DNA of 64,000 nt from Acidimicrobiia bacterium (GTDB taxonomy: Bacteria > Actinomycetota > Acidimicrobiia > Acidimicrobiales > Poriferisodalaceae). This document shows positions 54,599-63,944 of this stretch, in pieces. Location of the stretch: contig JAJEEO010000001.1 in NCBI GenBank assembly GCA_022820925.1, forward strand, positions 129,001 to 193,000, in the 5' to 3' direction. The translations under genes and the position numbers were made by a program. Position 1 is the first letter of the stretch. Every line of letters starts with the position of its first letter. The notes beneath the pieces are model-generated. The model was not told the origin of the DNA. It did no database searches and was given only the letters and a program-made list of their open reading frames with translations.

Positions 54599-55606
54599 TT
54601 ACGACGAGATCTCCGCCACGCTGACGGGACGTCCCTCACGTGCCGAGCGGGTGGCCGCCAGCGCGATGGCCAAGCAGGCTCGGCCGTCTTCGAGCGTCAC
54701 CAGCGGTGGCTCGCCTGCGAGCACGTCGACGAACGCGGCCCACTCCGCGCGGTACGACTCGGCATATCGCTCAGTGAAGAACCACGGCATAGGCGCCGCG
54801 ACAGTTCCTGCAGGTGCGGATCGCACGGCGCTGTGGGTGGTCGGGTTCTGCGAGGTCATCGCCCCGGCACTGCCGAACGCCTCGACCCGCTGGTCGTAGC
54901 CGTAGACGGCCTGCCGGCTGTTGTCGATGGTCGTGATGGTGCCGTCAGTGTGAGTGAGCACCGCCACCGCGGTGTCCCAATCCCCCAGCTCGCCGATCAC
55001 GGGATCGATGCGCACCGCGCCTGCGGCGTACACCTCGACGACCTCGGCACCCACCACGAAGCGCGCCATGTCGAAGTCGTGAATCATCATGTCGGCGAAG
55101 ATGCCCCCTGAACCGGCGACATAGTCGTGCGGCGGGGGCTCCGGGTCGCGGCTCGTGATCCTCACGACCTGCACCTCGCCGAGTTCGCCGTTGTGAGCAG
55201 CAGCGGCGACGGCGCGATGCGATGGGTCGAAGCGACGGTTGAAGCCCAGTTGAACTGCCGTGCCTGCAGCGGCCACGGCCGACACAGCGCGTTCGGCCTC
55301 GGCCAGTTCCAGCGAGACCGGCTTCTCACAGAAGGCAGGCAGCCCGGCGTCCGCAGCCGCCACGATCAAGTCGACGTGGGTCTCGGTCGGCGAGCAGATG
55401 GCCACGGCGTCGACGTCGGATCGGGCCATCAATGTTGACGGGCTGTGGGCTGCCGGCACATCCAGCTCTGCCGCGAGCGAGGCCGACGCGGCCGGCACGG
55501 CATCGCACACCGCAGCAAGACGGAGGCCGTCGATGCCGGCCAGTTGGCGCGCGTGCATCTGGCCGATCCGGCCGCAGCCGATGAGGCCGATGCCTGCTGT
55601 GCTCAC
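54599..55606 (-). CDS. iolG: Inositol 2-dehydrogenase-like oxidoreductase
   Basis: A Gfo/Idh/MocA family NAD-dependent dehydrogenase of 335 residues. It has GIGLIGCGRIGQMHARQL, FCEKPVSLELAEAE (the conserved EKP), FNRRFDPSHRAV and the catalytic region GGIFADMMIHDFDMARF (Asp/His). DxxxHDxDxxR is typical of inositol dehydrogenases, which oxidise myo-inositol to 2-keto-myo-inositol. GTG 55606 overlaps the iolD stop as GTGA. It is the last gene of the operon. A sugar dehydrogenase is the alternative. Confidence 0.83.
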   Translation of the reverse strand: MSTAGIGLIGCGRIGQMHARQLAGIDGLRLAAVCDAVPAASASLAAELDVPAAHSPSTLMARSDVDAVAICSPTETHVDLIVAAADAGLPAFCEKPVSLELAEAERAVSAVAAAGTAVQLGFNRRFDPSHRAVAAAAHNGELGEVQVVRITSRDPEPPPHDYVAGSGGIFADMMIHDFDMARFVVGAEVVEVYAAGAVRIDPVIGELGDWDTAVAVLTHTDGTITTIDNSRQAVYGYDQRVEAFGSAGAMTSQNPTTHSAVRSAPAGTVAAPMPWFFTERYAESYRAEWAAFVDVLAGEPPLVTLEDGRACLAIALAATRSAREGRPVSVAEISS

Positions 55607-57534
55607 AGGCCTCGCCGCTGCTGGGCCATGGCCTCGGCCATGTCTGCGGCTGCGGTGGCGATCTCGGGCCGGTCACTGGTCTCGGGCACACCCACCTGCC
55701 ATGCCGCCCCGCCTTCGGTCCACGAAGTGGGGTGAGTGGCGAGCACGATCACATACGTGCGCTCGGACGCCTTCGCCCGCTCCAGCGCTGCCTCCAGCTC
55801 GGCGATGGTGGCGACGGTTTCGGACGCGCACCCCATGGATGCTGCGTGCGCGGCGAAGTCGACATGTGCAGGCTCCGGTCCCGACCGGTCGGCGGTCCCC
55901 GATGGAGTCTGGGTCATCGTGTCAGCCAGGAAGTTGTTGAACGACTCGCCGCCTTGGGCCCGCTGCAGCCGGTTGATGACGGCAAAGCCCCCGTTGTCGC
56001 ACACCACCACGGTGATCGGGTGGCCGCTCAGCACCGAGCTGTACAGGTCAGAGTTCATCATCAGGTACGAGCCGTCGCCGACGAGCGCGACGACATCCCG
56101 GCCCGGCAATGCCTGCTTCGCGCCCCACGCACCCGAGATCTCGTAGCCCATCGTCGAATAGCCGTACTCGCAGTCGAAGGAGTGCTCGACGTCGCTGCGC
56201 CAGCCGTTCACGGTCTCCCCAGGCAGACCGCCGGCTGCGGTCACCACGTAGGTGCGTTCATCAGCCGCTCTCGACACAGCACCCACCACCTGTGCGTACG
56301 TCGGCAGTTCTGCCAGCGAGCTGATGGCCTCCGGCGCAGCGAGCTTGTCGATGTACGCGTGGTACTGCGCTGTTTCGGTCTCCGCACGCTCCGTCCAGCT
56401 CGCTGGAGCGAAATAGCCTCCGAGTGCGGCTCCCAGCTCGGCGAGTCCCTCGCGCGCATCGGCGACCAGCGGCAGGCTGCCGTGCTTGGTCGCGTCGAAC
56501 CGTGCCGTGTTCAGCCCGATGAACGTCGAGTCATGATGGAACACGGTCCACGAGCCGGTGGCGAAGTCGCCCAGCCGTGTGCCCACCGCCACGATCACGT
56601 CAGCAGCAGCAGCCATCGCGTTCGCAGACACGCAGCCCGTCACGCCGATCGGCCCGCAGGCAAGGGGGTGGCTGGAGGGGAAGCTGGTACGGCCGGCCAC
56701 CGTCTCGACGACCGGGATGCCGTGGCGCTCGGCGAAAGCCCGCAGCTCGGCCTCTGCCATCGACCAGCGCACCCCGCCGCCGCTGATGAGCAGCGGGCGT
56801 TGTGCCGCCGAGAGCGCTGCCGCGGCAGCGGCGAGCTCGCGCCGGTCGGGGCGGGGGCGCCGCACCCGGTGCACCACCGGCTCGAAGAAGCGCTCCGGGA
56901 AGGAATATGTCTGCGCCTGGGTGTCCTGCGGCAAGCCGATGAAGGCGGGGCCGCAGTCGGCCGGGTCGAGCATCGTCGCCACGGCAGTTGGCAGGCTCGC
57001 CAGCACCTGCTCGGGTGCGGTGAGCCTGTCCCAGTAGCGGACCACGGACCGAAAGGCGTCGTTCACCGTCATCGACGGATCGCCGAAGTGCTCAACCTGC
57101 TGCAGCACCGGGTCAGGCAGTCGATGGCTGAAGGTGTCGCCCGACAGCAGCAGCAGCGGCATGCGATTCGCGTGGGCCACTGCCGCGGCCGTGACCATAT
57201 TGGTGGCACCGGGTCCGATGGAGCTGGTGGCCGCCATGATCCGGCGACGACGCATCGCCCGCGCATAGCCGACGCCGGCCAAGGCCATGCCCTGCTCGTT
57301 CTGCCCGCGCCACGTCGGCAACCCATGGCGCGCGCTGCGCAATTCGGGCCCGAGACAGGTCACGTTGCCGTGGCCGAAGATTGCATAGACGCCCCCGAAC
57401 AGCGGCACCGACGCTCCGTCGGAGACAGCCGCCAGCCGGCCGGCCGCATCGGCGTCGAGGTCGTCGAGCGCGATCCGTTGCGCCACCATGTAGCGGACGA
57501 TCGCACCGGCGGTGGTCAGCTCAATATCTGCCAT
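55603..57534 (-). CDS. iolD: 3D-(3,5/4)-trihydroxycyclohexane-1,2-dione hydrolase
   Basis: A ThDP-dependent enzyme of 643 residues that opens the ring of the dione made by IolE in inositol catabolism. It has the N-terminal pyrimidine-binding domain (GVYAIFGHGNVTCLG, RGQNEQGMALAGVGYA with the catalytic Glu), the central domain and the ThDP/Mg site ALVGDGSYLMMNSDL. IFGHGNV and GHITVVVCDNGG-type segments are strong IolD signs. It is translationally coupled to iolG and preceded after 46 bases by a second dehydrogenase. Acetolactate synthase is excluded by the GHGNV loop and length. Confidence 0.92.
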   Translation of the reverse strand: MADIELTTAGAIVRYMVAQRIALDDLDADAAGRLAAVSDGASVPLFGGVYAIFGHGNVTCLGPELRSARHGLPTWRGQNEQGMALAGVGYARAMRRRRIMAATSSIGPGATNMVTAAAVAHANRMPLLLLSGDTFSHRLPDPVLQQVEHFGDPSMTVNDAFRSVVRYWDRLTAPEQVLASLPTAVATMLDPADCGPAFIGLPQDTQAQTYSFPERFFEPVVHRVRRPRPDRRELAAAAAALSAAQRPLLISGGGVRWSMAEAELRAFAERHGIPVVETVAGRTSFPSSHPLACGPIGVTGCVSANAMAAAADVIVAVGTRLGDFATGSWTVFHHDSTFIGLNTARFDATKHGSLPLVADAREGLAELGAALGGYFAPASWTERAETETAQYHAYIDKLAAPEAISSLAELPTYAQVVGAVSRAADERTYVVTAAGGLPGETVNGWRSDVEHSFDCEYGYSTMGYEISGAWGAKQALPGRDVVALVGDGSYLMMNSDLYSSVLSGHPITVVVCDNGGFAVINRLQRAQGGESFNNFLADTMTQTPSGTADRSGPEPAHVDFAAHAASMGCASETVATIAELEAALERAKASERTYVIVLATHPTSWTEGGAAWQVGVPETSDRPEIATAAADMAEAMAQQRRGL

Positions 57535-57580
57535 CGCGAGACTCCCTTCGGGGCGGCGTCACCGATGATGGCCGCCTGAT

Positions 57581-58810
57581 TCACCTGCCTGCCACGTCGG
57601 CGGGATCATGCGGTGCCAGCTCATCGACGTTTCCAGCGTTGAGCGGGATCACGTCTTCCCAAGTGCCGCTCATCCAGCTCCGCAGCAGAGCGGCCTGGAC
57701 GCTGACATAGGCCACCGCCTCGGCGAAACCGGCGCAATGCGGGCGCCCGTCGCTGACTGCCGAGAGGTACTGGTGATCCTCAAGAGCGACAAGATCCTCG
57801 AACCCGATGGCGTTGGCATCGCCGGGAACGAAAGCGCTGTGGCCTGGATGTCGTTCGCCGGCTCGAATCGTCGTGTAGCCACGCTCGGACGTGCTCCCGG
57901 ATTCAGGTGCCGTGTACAGCCGCAGCTCATTCATGGTCTCCAGATTCCAGCCCAGTGCGCCCTCGGTGCCGTAGATATCGAATGCCATCTGGCTCTCGGG
58001 TCCCACCATCGTGCGACTGACCTCGAACGTGCCCCGCGAGCCGTTGGCGAACACAGCGAGAGCGCCGAAGTAGTCCTCGTTGGTGACCGGACCGGTCGGA
58101 TCGTCCAGCCGCCCGCGGGCGTAGTGGCTTGCCCCGGCTGCCGCGACCGGCCGTTCGGCAATGAACGTGGCGCCGCTGCCGATCACCCGCTCGATCGGCC
58201 CGTTGAGCATCATGGCCAAGTCGATGGCGTGGCTGAGAATGTCGCTGGTGACACCGTGGCCCGCTTGATCCAGCTCGAAGCGCCACGAGAGCAGACCCAG
58301 CGGATCGGCCCCGAACATCGAGAAGAAGCGGCCCCGGTAGTTGGTGATCGATCCGAGCGCGCCGCTGTCGATGAGGGTCTTGGCGTGCTGCACCAGCGGC
58401 GCGTAGCGGTAGTTGTAGCCAACCCCGGTGATGCTGCCCGCCGCTGCGGCGGCCTCGAAGCAGCGCACCGTCTGGGCCGGCGTGCCGCCGACCGGCTTCT
58501 CGCAGAACACGTGCTTGCCGGCGGCCACAGCCGCCGTGACGATCTCGGAGTGCAGCATGTTCGGCGCCGTGACATAGACGACATCCACGTCTGGACGGTC
58601 CACGGCCGGCCGCCAGTCGTCGGTCACGTCGCCGAAGCCGAAGCCCTCGCCGGCCATCACGCGCCGCTCGGCGACCGTGTCAGCGCAGACCACAAGTTCG
58701 GGCGCGTAGCTGCGATCGCCGAACAGGCTGGGGATGCGCATGACCGAGCGGGCATGCGCCTGGCCCATCCAGCCGAATCCGACCACGGCAATGCCCAAGC
58801 GCTGTCGCAT
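57581..58810 (-). CDS. Gfo/Idh/MocA family dehydrogenase
   Basis: A 409-residue NAD(P)-dependent oxidoreductase. LGIAVVGFGWMGQAHARSV is the dinucleotide site, HVFCEKPVGGTPAQTVR carries the EKP, and HGVTSDILSHAIDLAMML is the catalytic Asp/His region. It is longer than iolG and not a close copy, resembling the IolW/IolX or scyllo-inositol dehydrogenase branch, or a myo-inositol 2-dehydrogenase-like sugar enzyme. Its start is eight bases from the ATPase stop, in the same operon. Confidence 0.83.
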   Translation of the reverse strand: MRQRLGIAVVGFGWMGQAHARSVMRIPSLFGDRSYAPELVVCADTVAERRVMAGEGFGFGDVTDDWRPAVDRPDVDVVYVTAPNMLHSEIVTAAVAAGKHVFCEKPVGGTPAQTVRCFEAAAAAGSITGVGYNYRYAPLVQHAKTLIDSGALGSITNYRGRFFSMFGADPLGLLSWRFELDQAGHGVTSDILSHAIDLAMMLNGPIERVIGSGATFIAERPVAAAGASHYARGRLDDPTGPVTNEDYFGALAVFANGSRGTFEVSRTMVGPESQMAFDIYGTEGALGWNLETMNELRLYTAPESGSTSERGYTTIRAGERHPGHSAFVPGDANAIGFEDLVALEDHQYLSAVSDGRPHCAGFAEAVAYVSVQAALLRSWMSGTWEDVIPLNAGNVDELAPHDPADVAGR

Positions 58811-58818
58811 TGATCGGT

Positions 58819-59595
58819 TCAGTGCGTTGCCAGCTCGTGCTGCAGTGCCTCGAGCTCGGCACCGCCGGCCATCATCTGCGTCAACTCGGCCTGGCTGATG
58901 TCTTCCTTGGCGAAATTTCCCATGGAATGACCGCGATTGAGGATCACGAAGCGATCCCCGACCGGGTACGCATGATTGGGATTGTGCGTGATGAAGATCA
59001 CGGCGAGTCCTCGATCACGTGCTTCCACGATGCGCCGCAGGACGACGCCGGACTGCTTGACGCCGAGCGCCGAGGTGGGTTCGTCGAGGATCAGCACGCG
59101 AGCGCCGAAGTAGCTGGCCCGGGCAATAGCCACTGACTGACGCTCACCGCCCGACAGCGTGCCGACCGGCTGCTCGGTATCACGGATGTCGATGCCCATC
59201 TCGGCGAGCTGCTCTTTGGCGATCTGCTTGGCCTTCTCGATGTCGATCTGACGGAATGGCCCGAATCCCCTTGTGGGCTCTGCGCCGAGGAAGAAGTTCC
59301 GCCAGACCGACATGAGCGGCACCATGGCCAGGTCCTGGTACACGGTGGCGATGCCAGCAGCGAGGGCCGCCCGAGGCGAAGAGAACGTGACCTCCTCCCC
59401 TTCGAGCAGCAGCTCCCCCTCGTCGTGCTGGTGCACGCCAGCGAGGATCTTGATGAACGTGGACTTGCCGGCGCCGTTGTCGCCCAGCACACACGTCACC
59501 TCGCCGGGATTGACCGTGGTGGACACCCCGGTGAGGGCGATGATGTTGCCGTAGAACTTCGAGATGTTCCGCAGTTCGATCAGTGTGTCGCTCAT
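58819..59595 (-). CDS. Sugar/cyclitol ABC transporter ATPase
   Basis: A single-domain ATPase of 258 residues, unlike the tandem RbsA type (~500), so the working pump needs two copies. Walker [11 protein letters not shown]-loop VYQDLAMVP, signature [13 protein letters not shown], Walker [13 protein letters not shown] and the switch His in ITHNPNHAY are intact. This layout is that of FrcA-type components. ATG 59595 overlaps the permease stop as ATGA. It should energise uptake with the permease and binding protein upstream. Confidence 0.93.
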   Translation of the reverse strand: MSDTLIELRNISKFYGNIIALTGVSTTVNPGEVTCVLGDNGAGKSTFIKILAGVHQHDEGELLLEGEEVTFSSPRAALAAGIATVYQDLAMVPLMSVWRNFFLGAEPTRGFGPFRQIDIEKAKQIAKEQLAEMGIDIRDTEQPVGTLSGGERQSVAIARASYFGARVLILDEPTSALGVKQSGVVLRRIVEARDRGLAVIFITHNPNHAYPVGDRFVILNRGHSMGNFAKEDISQAELTQMMAGGAELEALQHELATH

Positions 59596-61874
59596 GGCTC
59601 AGCTCCTGCCGAGGCAGATTCGTCGGCCGCGCCGGCATCGCCGCCTGGCGGCTCGTCATCGTCTGGGTCGCCGCGCGCCGCCTGCGACCGCTCTGCACGC
59701 TGACGTACGTAGTTGTTGACGATCACCGCCACTACCAGCAGCCCGCCGAGCACGAGGAAGCGCCAGTCGGTGTTCCAGCGCGCGAAGCCGATGCCCTGGC
59801 TGATCATCCCCCAGATGAGCGCGCCGATCGCCGCGCCGATCGCCGAGCCGTAACCACCGGTCAGCAGGTTGCCGCCCACGACGGCCACGATGATGTAGCG
59901 GAACTCGTTGCCGTCGCCCACATTGGCCTGCACGGAGTTGAGGCGGAACGCGATGAGCATGCCCGCGACCCAGGCACAAACCGAGACCAGCATGAACAGC
60001 GTCGTCTTGGTGCGGGCAGCGGGAACGCCCACCGACCGGGCGGCGTCCTTGTTGCCGCCCACGGCGAAGGTCCAGCTGCCGAAGCGCGTCTTGGCCAGCA
60101 CCCAGGCGCCTACGGCGGCGAATAGCACGTAGAAGAGCACCGAGACCCGGAACCGGGTCACCGCCTGGGTCGCTTCCTCCTCCAGGGTGGTGATGAACAT
60201 CAGCTTGACTGCGAGCGCCAGGCCCGCAGCCGCCAGCCCGACCGTCACAAGCGGTCGGCCCATGCCTTCGTCGCTGCTGAACAGCAACCGGTAGAACGTG
60301 CCGACGGCAAAGATGCCCAGCGCAATCGCGCCGCCCTTGGCGGCGCCCGTCGAGAGGGCGTAGAGCAGGCCGTCGCCGTCGATCAGCTCGATCACCGCGA
60401 ACACGACAGCCGCAGCCCCACCGGCGGCGGCGCCGACGCGCGGCCACAGGCCCATCTGCGGCACGGGCACCGCAGTGCTGCGACGCTGCGCGAGGGCTCG
60501 GGCAGCTGCTGTGGCCGCGAGCGCGAGCGCGATCAGCAGCAGCACCGAGAACAGCTCGACGCGCAGCTTGCGCGACGCGGACTCGGCCTGCACTACGAAC
60601 GCGGCGATTGCCACGATGGCTGCGGTTGCCATCGGCAGCCACAGCGAGAGGTCGGCTCGTGCCGTCACCAGCATCAGCGCCACCACGCCGGCCACCGCCA
60701 GGCCGCCGAACAGCAACGCCCGGGCGGCCTGAATGGTCATCATGAAGCTGATCGCAGGCAACAGCGACACGATCACGCCGATGACCGGCGCGCTCGAGCG
60801 GACATGGCCGGTTGCGGCCAGCGCGGCCAGCACGCCGGTGCCGGCGATGCCGATGGCGAATACCGCACGCCCGAGACCGCCCCCGAGGAATCCGAGCTGG
60901 TCAGAGTTCGTCGCGTCCATGACCAATGCCAGCACTACGGCGACCACGACAGCGCCGACGCCGAGGCCGATCATCCGCATCGTGCGGTTGTCAGGCGACG
61001 GTCGGCGCCGCTGGACCGGCTCGTAGCGCGAAGCGCACCAGGTGGCCACGCCGGCCAGGGTCCCGGCGGCGATGACCGCGCCCCCCAGCCAGTTCGAAGC
61101 GGTGCCGTCGGTGGTCAGCAGCATGACGAAACCGAAGAGCGGCACCGCAACTGCCCCGATGAACGCACCAGCCGCTGCCCACGGCGGCGGGTCGGCCCGA
61201 CGCGTGTAACTCATCTCCAGCAGCCCCAGCAGCAGGGCGACGCCTGCGAGCACGAGCAGCCCCGCCCACGCCCAGTCTCGGCCGTCCCAGATGTGCTGGT
61301 TGCGGATCCACTCGGCGCCGAAGATGTCATCCCAGAACTCGTAGCCCTGCGCCTCGTCGAGGCCTTCGACGATGACCTTGTTGGTGAACAGCTTGCCGAA
61401 GCCGAGCTTGGCGCCGATGAGGATGAAGAACGTGCCCAGCGTGACGATGAAGCTGGGCAGCGACGTGCGCTCAACGAGCGTGCCGTTGAACCAGCCGATC
61501 GCCAGCGCGAAGCACAGCGACAGCGGCACCGCGAGGTGCAGGCTGAATCCCGCGCCACCGAGCTCGCCGACCTCGCGGCTCATCAGGATGACAAAGATGG
61601 CGGTGGCGCCCGTCATCGCGCCCGAGGACAGGTCGAACTCGCCGCCGATCATCAGCAGCGCCACCGGCACCGCCATGATGCCGAGCAGCGCGGCGACGTC
61701 GAGGAAGTTGGCAGTTCCCCCTGCAGTGCCGAATGCTTCAGATGTCAGCCAGAACAGCAGCCACACGCCGGCGAGGCCGAGCAGCGCACCAATCTCAGGA
61801 CGGGTGAGCAGCTGTTGGATCGGCCCGCGATATGCGAGCCGTTCGTCGGCCCCGCCGGCGGTGTCGGCCGCCAC
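59592..61874 (-). CDS. RbsC-type ABC permease with a large membrane insertion
   Basis: A 760-residue permease, about twice the RbsC norm (320-400). The N-terminal part is canonical ([42 protein letters not shown]) and so is the C-terminal part ([36 protein letters not shown]). Between them, at about residues 222-575, lies an extra stretch of roughly 350 residues with some ten further hydrophobic segments and charged loops such as RADPPPW and [14 protein letters not shown]. There is no frameshift or stop. The last ~35 residues are acidic. It belongs with the ATPase and binding protein. The insertion's role is unknown. Confidence 0.88.
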   Translation of the reverse strand: MAADTAGGADERLAYRGPIQQLLTRPEIGALLGLAGVWLLFWLTSEAFGTAGGTANFLDVAALLGIMAVPVALLMIGGEFDLSSGAMTGATAIFVILMSREVGELGGAGFSLHLAVPLSLCFALAIGWFNGTLVERTSLPSFIVTLGTFFILIGAKLGFGKLFTNKVIVEGLDEAQGYEFWDDIFGAEWIRNQHIWDGRDWAWAGLLVLAGVALLLGLLEMSYTRRADPPPWAAAGAFIGAVAVPLFGFVMLLTTDGTASNWLGGAVIAAGTLAGVATWCASRYEPVQRRRPSPDNRTMRMIGLGVGAVVVAVVLALVMDATNSDQLGFLGGGLGRAVFAIGIAGTGVLAALAATGHVRSSAPVIGVIVSLLPAISFMMTIQAARALLFGGLAVAGVVALMLVTARADLSLWLPMATAAIVAIAAFVVQAESASRKLRVELFSVLLLIALALAATAAARALAQRRSTAVPVPQMGLWPRVGAAAGGAAAVVFAVIELIDGDGLLYALSTGAAKGGAIALGIFAVGTFYRLLFSSDEGMGRPLVTVGLAAAGLALAVKLMFITTLEEEATQAVTRFRVSVLFYVLFAAVGAWVLAKTRFGSWTFAVGGNKDAARSVGVPAARTKTTLFMLVSVCAWVAGMLIAFRLNSVQANVGDGNEFRYIIVAVVGGNLLTGGYGSAIGAAIGALIWGMISQGIGFARWNTDWRFLVLGGLLVVAVIVNNYVRQRAERSQAARGDPDDDEPPGGDAGAADESASAGAEP

Positions 61875-61882
61875 AGGGAGGG

Positions 61883-62917
61883 CTACCTCGTTCCGGCGCT
61901 GACGAGCGCTGCGACCTCTGCAGCGTTGTCAGGCGTGACGAAACCTGGACCGGTCAGGATCGGCAGGCCGCCGCCGGCAGTGTTCTGGTTCGTTGCCTGC
62001 AGGTGCATCAGGATGACCGGAATGTATCCCTGCAGGTATTGCTGCTGGTCGACGGTGAAGGCGATATCGCCCGCTTCGATTGCAGCGATGAGGTCGGAGG
62101 AGAGGTCGAAGCCACCGATGTGCAGGGTGCGCCCAGCCGACTCAGCAGCGTCGAGCGCCCGCAGCGGCAGGTTCGGCCCGACGCCCAGCACCGCGTCGAT
62201 GCTGGAATCTGCGGTGAGGATCGAGGCGATGGTCTGCTCCTGCTCATCTGGGTTCGCGTCGAGGCCGACGAACTCCGAGGTCACTTGGCCGTCGAACGTC
62301 TCCGCGAGACCCTGGCAGCGCTCCTCAAGACCGATGTTGGCCTGCTCCTGGCGTGCGCACAGCACATGGGTGGCGCCCAAGGCGTTGAACCGCTTTCCGG
62401 CGCCTTGGCCGGCCACGATCTCGGTCTGACCGATGTGGGTGACGGCGCCGAGGTCCTCGTAGTTGTTGACGCCGGAGTTCAGCGTGTACAGCGGGATGCC
62501 TGCCGCTACGACGGCACGTGCGGCCGCTTCGAGGCCAGCGGGGTCTGCCAGCGAGATGGCGATGCCGTCGGAACCGTCAGCGATCGCACCTTCGATGGCT
62601 TGTGACTGCGCCTGGGCATCGTTGTTGGCACCGAAATAGACGACGTCACAGCCGATGGCTTCGGACGCATCCGCTACTGCCACCTCGACGACTGACCAGA
62701 AGGTTCCCGAGTCGCCGTGGGTGATCACGTGGTACGTCTTGTCGCAGTCGCTCTGCGTGAGCGTGACTTCGGTTGCATCCGATGCGGCCTCGGTCGTCTC
62801 GGCCGGTGCCGGGGCTTCCGCCTCGTCCGCAGACTCGTCGGAGCTGTCACCGCTGCACGCTGCCGCGAACAGTGTCATCGCTGCGAGCAGTGCAAGCAGT
62901 TTTGTAATTCGCCTCAT
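61883..62917 (-). CDS. Periplasmic-type sugar/cyclitol-binding lipoprotein
   Basis: The binding protein of the ABC system, 344 residues from ATG 62917 with GGGAGGAAG upstream. Signal and lipobox end at LFAAAC (Cys21), followed by an acidic/Ala/Pro linker. The mature fold is that of ribose-type binding proteins: THGDSGTFWSVVEVAVADA, QSQAIEGAIADGSDGIAISLADP, AVLGVGPNLPLRALDAAE and VDQQQYLQGYIPVI. VDQQ-YLQGY is typical of inositol/ribose-type members. The ligand is inferred to be a cyclitol from the operon. Confidence 0.9.
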   Translation of the reverse strand: MRRITKLLALLAAMTLFAAACSGDSSDESADEAEAPAPAETTEAASDATEVTLTQSDCDKTYHVITHGDSGTFWSVVEVAVADASEAIGCDVVYFGANNDAQAQSQAIEGAIADGSDGIAISLADPAGLEAAARAVVAAGIPLYTLNSGVNNYEDLGAVTHIGQTEIVAGQGAGKRFNALGATHVLCARQEQANIGLEERCQGLAETFDGQVTSEFVGLDANPDEQEQTIASILTADSSIDAVLGVGPNLPLRALDAAESAGRTLHIGGFDLSSDLIAAIEAGDIAFTVDQQQYLQGYIPVILMHLQATNQNTAGGGLPILTGPGFVTPDNAAEVAALVSAGTR

Positions 62918-62979
62918 GTCTGTTCTTCCTCCCGAAGACGTGAATGGGCAGAACGCCAGCATCCGACTCCCCTCGAGTG

Positions 62980-63873
62980 CTAGCGCGCCGCGTCGAAGTC
63001 TTGCACAAAGTCGAGGCTGCGAACGACGCCGCTCCGCAACCGTTCCACCGCGGCGGCATCCGGACCGCTGAGCGCCGCATCCTGCTCCAGCACGTACCAC
63101 AATTCCGGGCGTGCCTGCTCCAGCGCGCTGATGATCTCGGCGAGCGGAACCGTGCCCTCGCCGAGCGGGGGAAAGAGCCCTTGCTGGACGGCTTGCATCA
63201 GGTTGATCTCGCCGGAGCGAAGCCGTCCGGCCACGTCGGAATCTACGTCTTTGAGGTGCACCAGCCCGATGCGATCGGCATGGCTCGCAACCAGCGCTGC
63301 AGGGTCACTGCCGCCCAGGGTGAGGTGCGCCGTATCGAGCACCAGTTTCGTGTCGGTGTGCTCGAGCACCGCCCGCGTCTCGGCATCCTCCTGGACGAGC
63401 GATCCGACATGGGGGTGGAAGGCATGCTTCATGCCCGACTGGGCAGTCACCGCATCGATGGCCGCAAACCCGCGGTATATCTGATGCCACTGGGCGTCGT
63501 CCAGGCCCGGACGCTGCCAATCGTCGTGATCGAAGACAGGGCAGCTCACGAACCACATCCCGCCTGCGGATGCCATCTGATCGATCACCGCCGCGGCGCG
63601 CGCCATCTCGGCCTCGAATCGGTCGGGATCGTGCAGCACTACGGCAACGAACCCGCCGAGCAGCGAGAGTCCATGGCGTCGCAGCACTGCTGCAAGCTCG
63701 GTGCCGTCGGCCGGCAGGAAGCCCACTGAGCCGAACTCCGTGTGCGTGAATCCGAGCGCAGCCATGTCGGAGAGCACCTCGTCGGGGCTGAGCTGGTATC
63801 CCCAACCCGGCACCTCGCATACACCCCATGTGATCGGGGCGGCGGCCAGACGCTCGCGCACTGACCTTCCCAT
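62980..63873 (-). CDS. iolE: Inosose dehydratase-like TIM-barrel protein
   Basis: A sugar phosphate isomerase/epimerase-fold protein of 297 residues. AAPITWGVCEVPGWGYQLSP is the characteristic opening of IolE, which dehydrates 2-keto-myo-inositol to the trihydroxycyclohexanedione used by IolD. Metal ligands are expected in FHPHVGSLV, KLVLDTAHLTLGG and GLVHLKDVDSDV. ATG 63873 has GGAGG (63879-63883) five bases upstream. It is the first gene seen in the seven-gene minus-strand operon; further iol genes may lie beyond the right edge. Confidence 0.9.
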   Translation of the reverse strand: MGRSVRERLAAAPITWGVCEVPGWGYQLSPDEVLSDMAALGFTHTEFGSVGFLPADGTELAAVLRRHGLSLLGGFVAVVLHDPDRFEAEMARAAAVIDQMASAGGMWFVSCPVFDHDDWQRPGLDDAQWHQIYRGFAAIDAVTAQSGMKHAFHPHVGSLVQEDAETRAVLEHTDTKLVLDTAHLTLGGSDPAALVASHADRIGLVHLKDVDSDVAGRLRSGEINLMQAVQQGLFPPLGEGTVPLAEIISALEQARPELWYVLEQDAALSGPDAAAVERLRSGVVRSLDFVQDFDAAR

Positions 63874-63918
63874 GGACGCCTCCGGAAGCTGGCCGAACCG
63901 AGACCGACTGATAGTGAC

Positions 63919-63944
63919 ACGGTTTCGTCAACCGTTCCACGAAA
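63919..63944. promoter_or_regulatory. Overlapping inverted repeats upstream of iolE, candidate LacI-type operator
   Basis: ACGGTT-N5-AACCGT (63919-63935) and TTTCGT-N10-ACGAAA (63923-63928 with 63939-63944) overlap about 45 bases upstream of iolE. Palindromes of this size are what a LacI-family dimer binds. A TTGACG on the minus strand at 63931-63926 could be a -35 element but I see no convincing -10. Confidence 0.45.

Noticed and set aside
60150..61211. Two separate genes fused by a missed stop in the permease
   Set aside because: The canonical N- and C-terminal halves belong to a single permease and only together make one unit; the inserted part has no start signals of its own.
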